Part shown: in pieces, positions 1 to 6,317 of the stretch | Position numbering within the stretch: the first letter of the stretch is position 1 | Layout: every line of letters begins with the position of its first letter | Assembly (NCBI GenBank): GCA_946480705.1 | Contig: CAMLLF010000072.1 | Location: forward strand, 1-10,528 | Direction: 5' to 3' | From: an uncultured Lysobacteraceae bacterium | GTDB taxonomy: Bacteria > Pseudomonadota > Gammaproteobacteria > Xanthomonadales > Rhodanobacteraceae | Length of the DNA: 10,528 nucleotides | The notes under the pieces: model-generated | What the model was told of the DNA's origin: nothing | The model's input: the letters and a program-made list of their open reading frames with translations, nothing else | The model's database searches: none | Made by a program: the position numbers and the translations under genes

Positions 1-581
1 GCTTCGACTTCGCACGCGCGATCTACGCGGACTGGGGCAACAAGGACCTGCAGGACGTGCTCGCGGCGGTCGACCGCTATTTCCGCGAACGCGAAGCGCT
101 GCTCGGTTCGGAAGTCATGCGCGCGCTCGAGCGTCACGTGATGCTGAACACGCTCGACAACTGCTGGAAGGAACACCTGGCCAGCATGGACTACCTGCGT
201 CAGGGCATCTATCTGCGCTCCTATGCGCAGAAGCAACCGAAGCAGGAGTTCAAGCGCGAATCGTTCGAGCTGTTCCAGTCGATGCTCGAGCGCATCAAGC
301 TCGAGACGACGACGCTGCTGGCGCGCGTGCGCATCCGCAGCGAGGACGAAGTGCAGCAGATGGAAGAGCAGCAGCGTCGCCAGCAGCAACAGGCACCGCT
401 GAATTTCGCGCACGCGGAAGCCAGCGGCTTTGCGAGCGAGGGCGAAGTACTCGCGGCGACGGCCGCCGCGTCGGCACCGGCCGTCGCGCAGTTCGCCGAA
501 GGCCCGAAGGTCGGCCGCAACGATCCGTGCCCCTGCGGGTCGGGCAAGAAGTACAAGCAGTGCCACGGGCGTCTCGCCTGA
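1..581 (+). CDS. secA: SecA preprotein translocase ATPase, C-terminal part (5' end outside window)
   Basis: This is the end of SecA, the cytosolic ATPase that pushes unfolded preproteins through SecYEG. The reading frame is open from base 3 and covers about 190 residues, against roughly 900 for a full SecA, so most of the motor lies to the left of the window. The visible part has the end of the helical scaffold (the stretch with [19 protein letters not shown], then [19 protein letters not shown]), a Gln- and Ala-rich flexible linker, and the C-terminal metal-binding tail with [15 protein letters not shown]. That tail has the C-x-C-x8-C-H zinc motif which in SecA contacts SecB and ribosomes. 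The stop is TGA at 579-581. No terminator hairpin follows and the next gene begins 26 nt later, so read-through into it is likely. Identity is essentially certain from the C-terminal motif and the scaffold sequence. Confidence 0.97.
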   Translation, partial: FDFARAIYADWGNKDLQDVLAAVDRYFREREALLGSEVMRALERHVMLNTLDNCWKEHLASMDYLRQGIYLRSYAQKQPKQEFKRESFELFQSMLERIKLETTTLLARVRIRSEDEVQQMEEQQRRQQQQAPLNFAHAEASGFASEGEVLAATAAASAPAVAQFAEGPKVGRNDPCPCGSGKKYKQCHGRLA

Positions 582-607
582 GTGCATAGGCTTCGTGGAG
601 TGAATGC

Positions 608-1588
608 GTGAACGCCGTTTCCGCGGAACCGGCGCCCGCCGCGGCGAGCGATTTGCCGGCCGTGCACGTCGTCGCGGCCGCGCTCGTCGACGCCGACGGC
701 CGCGTGCTGCTCGCGCAGCGGCCCGACGGCAAGCATCTGGCGGGCTACTGGGAATTTCCGGGCGGCAAGGTGGAGCCCGGCGAAACGCCGCTGCAGGCGC
801 TGCGGCGCGAGATCCACGAAGAGATCGGCGTCCGCGTCGCTTCGGCCGAGCCGCTGATCCGCATTCCGTGGCGTTATGCCGCCAAGCGCATCGTGCTCGA
901 TGTCTATCGCGTCCGCGCGTTCGACGGCGTCCCGCATTCCTGCGAGGGCCAGCCGCTGAAGTGGGTTCCGGCCTCGGCGCTCGATCCGAGCGAGATGCCC
1001 GAAGCCGACCACCCGGTCATCCACGCGCTCGTGCTGCCGCGGCACTATCTGATCACGCCGCAGCCCGATGCCGACGAAGACGCGTTCCTTGCGCGTCTCG
1101 ACGCGGCGCTCGCGCGCGGCGTCCGTCTCGTGCAGTTGCGCGCGAAAGCCAGCGACGACGCGGCGTTGCGTCGCCTCGCGCCGGCCTGCCTGAGCCGCGT
1201 GCGCGCGGCCGGCGGCCAGCTGCTGATCAACTCGCGTAGCGATCTCGTCGACGAATTCGATCTCGACGGCGTGCACGTGACCGCGGCGCAACTCGCGGCA
1301 CTCGATGCGCGTCCGGTCGGCGCGAAGCGCTGGTTCGCCGCCTCCTGTCACGGCCCCGCCGACCTGCGCAGGGCGCAGGCGCTCGGCGCGGACTTCGTCG
1401 TTCTCGGCAGCGTCGCGCAGACCGCGAGTCATCCGCAGCAGATTCCGCTGGGCTGGAGCGAGTTTGCGGCGCTCTGCGACGAGGCGGCCGTGCCGGTCTA
1501 CGCGCTCGGCGGGCTGGTACGCGACGATCTCGATGCGGCGCTGGCCGCTGGCGCGCAGGGCATCGCCGGTATTTCGGCATTCTGGTAA
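608..1588 (+). CDS. mutT: MutT-type Nudix hydrolase fused to a ThiE/TenI-like domain
   Basis: This is a 326-residue two-domain protein. Residues about 18-145 are a MutT-like Nudix hydrolase (8-oxo-dGTP or related nucleotide pool cleaning). The full Nudix box runs from G53 to V75: G53, E59, R67-E68, E71-E72 and G74 all match G-x5-E-x7-R-E-U-x-E-E-x-G-U, preceded by YWEFPG as in MutT. Residues about 147-326 resemble thiamine-phosphate synthase/TenI barrels: VQLRAK (175-180), LLINSR (205-210), DGVH (220-223), SCH (246-248), VVLGSV (264-269), VYALGG (297-302) and a C-terminal GIAGISAF. Several ThiE active-site positions look altered (Ser209 where the metal-binding Asp of the N-D pair is usual; His275 where the phosphate-binding Lys is usual), so thiamine synthesis is doubtful. 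The start is GTG at 608, chosen because GGAG at 597-600 sits 7 nt upstream and the frame begins just before the Nudix fold. It probably shares a transcript with secA. It ends 4 nt from the convergent coaE stop. Confidence 0.9.
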   Translation: MNAVSAEPAPAAASDLPAVHVVAAALVDADGRVLLAQRPDGKHLAGYWEFPGGKVEPGETPLQALRREIHEEIGVRVASAEPLIRIPWRYAAKRIVLDVYRVRAFDGVPHSCEGQPLKWVPASALDPSEMPEADHPVIHALVLPRHYLITPQPDADEDAFLARLDAALARGVRLVQLRAKASDDAALRRLAPACLSRVRAAGGQLLINSRSDLVDEFDLDGVHVTAAQLAALDARPVGAKRWFAASCHGPADLRRAQALGADFVVLGSVAQTASHPQQIPLGWSEFAALCDEAAVPVYALGGLVRDDLDAALAAGAQGIAGISAFW

Positions 1589-1592
1589 CGCC

Positions 1593-2222
1593 TCACTGCC
1601 GCGCTGCGGCGAGCCCGAGGTACCTGTCGTGCAGCGTCGCAACCGCGGCGTCGAGCTGATCCAGCGTTCCCGAGTTGTCGATCACGTCGCTCGCGATCGA
1701 CAGACGCTGCGCGCGTGTCGCCTGCGCGGCGATCATTTTCAGGGCGAAATCGCGCTCGATCGCGTCGCGCTGCTGCAGGCGCGCGAGCTGGATCTCGGGC
1801 GCCACGTCGACGACGAGTACGCGATCGACCCAGGCATAGGCCGGCCAGGTTTCGGCCAGCAGCGGAATGGCAAGCAGGCAGTACGCATTCCGGTCGGCGG
1901 CGACCTGCTCGCGCAGCCGCTCGCGCACGCGCGGATGGACGATGGCTTCGAGACGCCGGCGCGCGGCGTCGTCGCCGAATACGAGGCGGCGCATCGCGGC
2001 ACGATCGAGCGATCCGTCGGACTGGAGGACTTGCGAGCCGAAGGCCGCGGCGATCTCGGCGAGCGCCGGCCGGCCCGGCAAAACGGCCTCGCGTGCGGCG
2101 ACGTCGGCGTCATAGCAGGCAATGCCGCGCCGCGCGAAGGCCTGCGTGACGGCGGTCTTGCCGGACGCGATGCCGCCGCTGACCGCGACGACGAATCGCG
2201 CGGCAACCTCCGCCGCATTCAT
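1593..2222 (-). CDS. coaE: Dephospho-CoA kinase
   Basis: CoaE phosphorylates the 3' hydroxyl of the ribose in dephospho-CoA, the last step of coenzyme A synthesis, in the cytosol. The 209-residue product has the usual family length (about 200). Visible motifs in order are the P-loop GGIASGKT (16-23), YDAD (37-40, the substrate-binding Asp region), IVHP (94-97), IPLLAE (119-124, the conserved core strand), QQRD (150-153, lid Arg) and IDNSG (181-185). The ATG at 2222 overlaps the pilD stop as ATGA, so coaE is probably translated by coupling from pilD. A coaE gene after pilD is a common gammaproteobacterial arrangement and does not imply a pilus role. It is the last gene of the pil block: the stop lies 4 nt from the stop of the convergent + strand Nudix gene, with no room for an intrinsic terminator between them. 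Confidence 0.96.
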   Translation of the reverse strand: MNAAEVAARFVVAVSGGIASGKTAVTQAFARRGIACYDADVAAREAVLPGRPALAEIAAAFGSQVLQSDGSLDRAAMRRLVFGDDAARRRLEAIVHPRVRERLREQVAADRNAYCLLAIPLLAETWPAYAWVDRVLVVDVAPEIQLARLQQRDAIERDFALKMIAAQATRAQRLSIASDVIDNSGTLDQLDAAVATLHDRYLGLAAARQ

Positions 2223-3088
2223 CGCACGAACAGCACCTGCGTGTAGAGCTGCAGCAGCTGTTCGCCCCAGATGAACTGGATCCAGCCGGCGACCGCGATG
2301 AACGGGCCGAACGGGATCGGCGTCGAGCTGTCCTTGCCGCGCGTCGCGAGGATGATGCTGCCCAGGATCGCGCCGACGACGGACGACAGCAGCACGATCG
2401 GCAGCAGGCTCTTCGGCCCCATCCATGCGCCGAGCGCGCCGAGCAGCTTGAAGTCGCCATAGCCCATGCCTTCCTTGCCGGTCAGCAGCTTGAACAGCCA
2501 GTAGATCGACCAGAGGCTCAGGTAACCGATCGCGGCACCGACGATTGCGTCGGCCGGCGCCACGAACACCGGCTGCAGCGACAGCAGCAGACCGAGCCAG
2601 AGCAACGGCAGCGTGAGGTTGTCGGGAAGCAGCTGCGTGCGGAAGTCGATGCCGGCCAGCGCGATCAGCAGATAGCTCAGCGCGAGGCCCGCAGCGCCAG
2701 CCCAGGTCGGGCCGAACTTCGCGACGACGACGAGCGTCGCCGCCGCGCTGAGCGCCTCGACCAGCGGATACTGGATCGAGATCGGTGCCTTGCAGTAGCG
2801 GCAGCGGCCGCGCAGCACGAGCCAGCTCGCGAGCGGGATGTTGTCGAGCACCGACAGCTGGTGCTTGCACTGCGGGCAGTGCGAGCGCTTGAACACGATG
2901 TCCGGCGGTGCGGGGGCGTCAGCAGCCGCAGGCTCGATGCCGAGCATCTCGCGACTCTGCGCGCGCCAATCGTGCATCAGCCGTTCCGGCAGGCGCAGGA
3001 TGACGACGTTGAGGAAACTGCCGACGACGAGACCGAACAGGCCGGCCGCGAGATACAGCGGCCAGCCTTCGCTGAGGACTTCGATCAT
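2219..3088 (-). CDS. pilD: Type IV prepilin peptidase / N-methyltransferase
   Basis: PilD is an inner-membrane aspartic protease that cuts the short leader from type IV prepilins after Gly and then methylates the new N-terminal Phe. The 289-residue length is normal. The first TM holds GSFLNVVILRLP (23-34). A cytosolic zinc loop follows with two CxxC pairs, C71/C74 and C96/C99, as in bifunctional PilD. Catalytic aspartates are D148 in GIDFRTQLLPD and D212 in the GYGDFK motif. Several further hydrophobic segments lie between and after them (about 110-130, 133-147, 158-172, 180-198, 227-248, 262-277). The ATG at 3088 is 9 nt after the pilC stop with only a poor Shine-Dalgarno, which suggests translational coupling. 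The 3' end overlaps coaE by 4 nt. Its substrates here include the pilins at 8947-10528. Confidence 0.97.
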   Translation of the reverse strand: MIEVLSEGWPLYLAAGLFGLVVGSFLNVVILRLPERLMHDWRAQSREMLGIEPAAADAPAPPDIVFKRSHCPQCKHQLSVLDNIPLASWLVLRGRCRYCKAPISIQYPLVEALSAAATLVVVAKFGPTWAGAAGLALSYLLIALAGIDFRTQLLPDNLTLPLLWLGLLLSLQPVFVAPADAIVGAAIGYLSLWSIYWLFKLLTGKEGMGYGDFKLLGALGAWMGPKSLLPIVLLSSVVGAILGSIILATRGKDSSTPIPFGPFIAVAGWIQFIWGEQLLQLYTQVLFVR

Positions 3089-3097
3089 CGTTGCCGA

Positions 3098-4381
3098 TCA
3101 GCCGACGACGGCGGCGAGCTTGAAGATCGGCAGGTACATGCCGACGACCATGCCGCCGACGAGCACGCCGATGATGACCATGATGAACGGTTCGAGCAGG
3201 CTCGACAGTGCGTCGACCGCGTTGTTGACTTCCTCCTCGTAGAACTCGGCGATCTTGAACAGCATCTTGTCGAGTGCGCCGGATTCTTCGCCGATCGCGA
3301 CCATCTGCACGACCATGTTCGGGAACAGGCCGACCTGACGCATCGCAAGCTGCAGCTGATGACCGACCGCGACGTCTTCGCGGATGCGCTTCACGGCAGC
3401 GTTGTAGACAGGGCTGCCGGTCGCGCCGGCGACGGAGTCGAGCGCTTCGACCAGCGGTACGCCGGCGCGGAACGTCACGCCGAGCGTGCGCGCGAAGCGG
3501 GCGATGGCCGACTGATGCAGGATCTGGCCGATGACGGGCAGCTTCAGCACGGCTCGCGCGCAGAAGTGCGCGAAGGCCGGCGATCGTTTGTAGATGAAGA
3601 TCAGCCCGGCGAAGAATCCGGCGACGCCGAGCAGCACGATCCACCAGTAGCTGACCATGAAGCGCGACATGTTCACGATCATCTGCGTGAACGCCGGCAG
3701 GTCGGCGCCGAAACCCTTGAACACGTTTTCGAACTGCGGCACCACGAAGATCAGCAGGATCGCCGAGACGAGGATCGCGACCGCCATGACGATCGCCGGA
3801 TAAAACATCGCCTTCTTGATCTTGCCCTTCAGCGACTCGATGTTTTCCTTGTACGTCGCGACCGTGTCGAGCACCGTGTCGAGCACACCGGCCGCTTCGC
3901 CGGCCTTGACGAGGTTGACGAACAATTCGTCGAACTGCACCGGGAATTTCGCGAGCGCCTCGTGCAGCGTCGAGCCGCCTTCGATGTCGTTCTTGATCGC
4001 CACCAGCATGTTCTTCATGCGGATGTTGGTCTGGCCGCCCGAGATGATTTCGAGGCCCTGCACCAGCGGAACGCCGGCCTGCATCATCACGGCGATCTGA
4101 CGGCTGAACACCGCGATGTCGCGCGCCTTGATGGTCTTGCCCGCGGCGCCGAACAGCGGCTTGCCTTTCGGCTTCACGGCGGTCGGATTGATGCCCTGGC
4201 GCCGCAGTTCGGCCTTCACGAGGCTGATGTTCTTGGCCGCGTACTCGCCCTTGATCATCGTGCCGCGCTTGTCCTTGCCGCTCCAGACGAAGGTCTGGAG
4301 CTGGCTGACTTCGGCGCGGGCCCGTCCGCGCTGGGCTGCGGCGGCTGCGGCGGATTTGCGAGGTACCGTTGCGGTAGCCAT
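3098..4381 (-). CDS. pilC: Type IV pilus inner-membrane platform protein (GspF family)
   Basis: PilC is the polytopic inner-membrane platform on which the extension ATPase acts to insert pilins into the fibre. The 427-residue product has two GspF (T2SSF) domains, about residues 88-211 and 291-414. Each carries the repeated signature: AGEAAGVLD (160-168) in the first and IGEESGALD (363-371) in the second. TM segments are visible at about 194-215, 244-264 and 397-418. The N-terminal 25 residues are Ala/Arg-rich and low in complexity. The ATG at 4381 is well supported: AAGGA at 4392-4388 lies 6 nt upstream, inside the last codons of pilB, and only 2 nt separate the pilB stop from this start. It is the second gene of the pilB-pilC-pilD-coaE block. 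Confidence 0.96.
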   Translation of the reverse strand: MATATVPRKSAAAAAAQRGRARAEVSQLQTFVWSGKDKRGTMIKGEYAAKNISLVKAELRRQGINPTAVKPKGKPLFGAAGKTIKARDIAVFSRQIAVMMQAGVPLVQGLEIISGGQTNIRMKNMLVAIKNDIEGGSTLHEALAKFPVQFDELFVNLVKAGEAAGVLDTVLDTVATYKENIESLKGKIKKAMFYPAIVMAVAILVSAILLIFVVPQFENVFKGFGADLPAFTQMIVNMSRFMVSYWWIVLLGVAGFFAGLIFIYKRSPAFAHFCARAVLKLPVIGQILHQSAIARFARTLGVTFRAGVPLVEALDSVAGATGSPVYNAAVKRIREDVAVGHQLQLAMRQVGLFPNMVVQMVAIGEESGALDKMLFKIAEFYEEEVNNAVDALSSLLEPFIMVIIGVLVGGMVVGMYLPIFKLAAVVG

Positions 4382-4383
4382 GA

Positions 4384-6111
4384 TTAATCCTTGGTGACGC
4401 GGTTGATTTCGGCGAGGCTGGTGACGCCCTGCTTGACCTTGAGCATGGCGGACGCGCGCAGATCGCGGATGCCGGCGGCACGCGCCGCCTCCGCGATCTG
4501 AATGGCGTTCCCCCCGCCGAGGATGATCTTCACGATATCTTCGGCCAGCGGCATGACCTGATAGATGCCGACTCGCCCTTTATACCCTTCGTTGCAGCCG
4601 GAACAACCGACTGCATCAAACATCTGGATATTGCTGATCTCGTCCTCGCGAAAACCCTCGGCGACGAGTGCCGCGGGCGGCAGGACCAGCGGTTTCTTGC
4701 AGTCGTGCAGGCGGCGGGCAAGGCGCTGCGCGATGACGAGCGTGACCGACGAGGTGATGTTGTACGGCGCGATGCCCATGTTCATGAGGCGCGCGATCGT
4801 CTGCGGCGCATCGTTCGTATGCAGCGTGGACAGCACCATGTGGCCGGTCTGGGCGGCCTTGACCGCGATCTCCGCGGTTTCGAGATCGCGGATCTCGCCG
4901 ACCATGATGACGTCCGGATCCTGGCGCAGGAACGAACGCAGCGCTGCGGCGAAAGTCATGCCGCGCTTCTGGTTCTGCTGGACCTGGTTGATGCCGGCGA
5001 CGCGGATTTCGACCGGGTCTTCGACCGTCGAGATGTTGCGCCCTTCGGTGTTGAGGATATTGAGCGCGGTATACAGCGAGACGGTCTTGCCCGAGCCGGT
5101 CGGGCCGGTCACGAGCACCATGCCGTAGGGTTTTTCGATCGCGTCGAGGAACAGCTTCTTCTGGTCCTCCTCGTAGCCGAGCTTCTCGATGCCGAGCTTG
5201 GCCGCCGAGCCGTCGAGCACGCGCAGCACGACCTTTTCGCCGAACAGCGTCGGGCAGGTACTTACGCGGAAGTCGATCGACTTGCCCTTGGAAAGATTGA
5301 GCTTGATGCGTCCGTCCTGCGGCACGCGGCGTTCGGCGATGTCGAGACCCGACATGACTTTCAGGCGCGAGGAGATGCGCGGCGCGAGCTTCGACGGCGG
5401 CGCCGCGACTTTGCGCAGCACGCCGTCCATGCGCAGCCGCACCCGGTATTCCATCTCGAACGGCTCGAAGTGGATGTCCGATGCGCCGCGCTTGATCGCG
5501 TCGACGAGCACCTTGTTGACGAACTTGACGATCGGCGTGTCGTCGCTGCCCGACGCATCGACACCGCCGCTGCCCGAATCCGCGTCGTCGTCGGTGTTGG
5601 CGAGATCGAGGCTTTCGAGTCCCTCGGAATCGTCGAGGCCATCGACCATCTGGCCGGTCTGCTGCAGCGCCTGCTCGATGACCTTCTGCAGCTGGCTTTC
5701 GTCGACGAGGATCGGCTCGACGGTGTGATTCGACTGGAACTTGATCTCGTCGAGCGCGCGCAGATTCGTCGGATCGGAAATGCCGACGAACAGGCGGTTG
5801 CCGCGTTTGAACAGCGGCAACGCCTTGTGTTTGTTGATGAGTTCTTCGCTGACGAGCTTGGACGGCAACTGCGCGAAGTCGATGGCCTGTACGTCGAACA
5901 GCGGCACGCCGAACTCCGACGACGCCGCGAGCGCAACGGCGCGGCTGTCGGCAAGACCGTTTTCGATGAGATAGGTGCTGATCGGAATGCGGTCGCGGGC
6001 GGCGGATTCCATCGCCTTGCGTGCCGCGACATCGGTGATCGTGCCGTCGATGACGAGGCGTCGCGCGATGCCGGTTAGGCCGACGAGCGCTGAAGGGCTG
6101 GCCTGTACCAT
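4384..6111 (-). CDS. pilB: Type IV pilus extension ATPase
   Basis: PilB is the cytosolic hexameric ATPase that powers pilus extension. From the chosen ATG it has 575 residues. The N-terminal part (about 1-150) is the T2SSE_N-type domain. An acidic, Ser/Gly-rich linker follows (about 158-191, many Asp). The motor comes next, with the Asp box STVEDPVE (361-368), Walker A GPTGSGKT (336-343), Walker B region DPDVIMVGEIRD (398-409) and His box STLHTNDA (428-435). A metal-binding loop follows but shows LHDCKK at 468-473 and CSGC at 503-506, three cysteines plus a nearby His where a four-cysteine zinc site is usual. Start choice: the frame can be extended to a TTG at 6144, but the ATG at 6111 has AGG at 6120-6118 with 6 nt spacing, and the protein then begins close to the typical ANLVG-like N-terminus (here ALVGLTGIARRLV). 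The TTG would also lie upstream of the predicted transcription start. It is the first gene of the pilBCD-coaE block. Confidence 0.96.
   Translation of the reverse strand: MVQASPSALVGLTGIARRLVIDGTITDVAARKAMESAARDRIPISTYLIENGLADSRAVALAASSEFGVPLFDVQAIDFAQLPSKLVSEELINKHKALPLFKRGNRLFVGISDPTNLRALDEIKFQSNHTVEPILVDESQLQKVIEQALQQTGQMVDGLDDSEGLESLDLANTDDDADSGSGGVDASGSDDTPIVKFVNKVLVDAIKRGASDIHFEPFEMEYRVRLRMDGVLRKVAAPPSKLAPRISSRLKVMSGLDIAERRVPQDGRIKLNLSKGKSIDFRVSTCPTLFGEKVVLRVLDGSAAKLGIEKLGYEEDQKKLFLDAIEKPYGMVLVTGPTGSGKTVSLYTALNILNTEGRNISTVEDPVEIRVAGINQVQQNQKRGMTFAAALRSFLRQDPDVIMVGEIRDLETAEIAVKAAQTGHMVLSTLHTNDAPQTIARLMNMGIAPYNITSSVTLVIAQRLARRLHDCKKPLVLPPAALVAEGFREDEISNIQMFDAVGCSGCNEGYKGRVGIYQVMPLAEDIVKIILGGGNAIQIAEAARAAGIRDLRASAMLKVKQGVTSLAEINRVTKD
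4388..4392 (-). promoter_or_regulatory. Ribosome binding site of pilC
   Basis: AAGGA on the - strand, 6 nt before the pilC ATG and located within the last pilB codons. It fixes the pilC start and shows that pilC can be loaded by ribosomes independently even though it follows pilB by 2 nt. Confidence 0.7.
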
Positions 6112-6150
6112 GGCGGACCTGTCGATTGACGCGTTAAATCGCAATATAAC

Positions 6151-6165
6151 GCAAAGCCGGTGACA
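6151..6165 (-). promoter_or_regulatory. Sigma-54-like (-24/-12) promoter of pilB
   Basis: The - strand reads TGTCACCGGCTTTGC, close to the consensus TGGCAC-N5-TTGC: the spacing is exact and the -12 half is perfect, but the second G of the normally invariant GG at -24 is T. If used, transcription would start about 12 nt after the -12 C, near 6139, giving a leader of about 28 nt to the ATG at 6111. The rest of the 206-nt gap between the phosphotransferase-like gene and pilB shows no convincing terminator or ORF. An inverted repeat GGGAA-N5-TTCCC (6167-6181) lies directly upstream. A sigma-70 -10-like TATATT at 6148-6143 has no matching -35. Confidence 0.45.
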
Positions 6166-6317
6166 GGGGGAATTCCGTTCCCAGCAAACCCCTAGCGCAT
6201 TTTTGTGAAGTACGGCATGAGGTCCGGGCGCACTGAGAACCGCGTCACGGCCGACCGCGGCGGGTCGCGGATGGGTGGGCCGGCGAGGGGAATGACCGGC
6301 ACGGGCGGGCCGGACAG

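Noticed and set aside
221..1642. A 473-codon - strand open frame across secA and the Nudix gene
   Set aside because: Both + strand genes are certain by motif; the antisense product is low-complexity and Arg-rich with no recognisable domain.
2861..6078. Very long + strand open frames (2861-4387 and 4705-6078) opposite pilC and pilB
   Set aside because: They are antisense shadows produced by the GC-rich third positions of pilB and pilC. Their translations are Arg/Asp/Glu/His/Val-rich with no family motif and no ribosome binding site.
6112..6144. N-terminal extension of pilB to a TTG at 6144
   Set aside because: No Shine-Dalgarno, rare start codon, and it lies upstream of the predicted transcription start near 6139. 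The ATG at 6111 has a spaced AGG and gives the family-like N-terminus.
6167..6181. GGGAA-N5-TTCCC inverted repeat upstream of pilB as a terminator
   Set aside because: Only 5 bp with no U-tract; too weak to call a terminator for the upstream gene.
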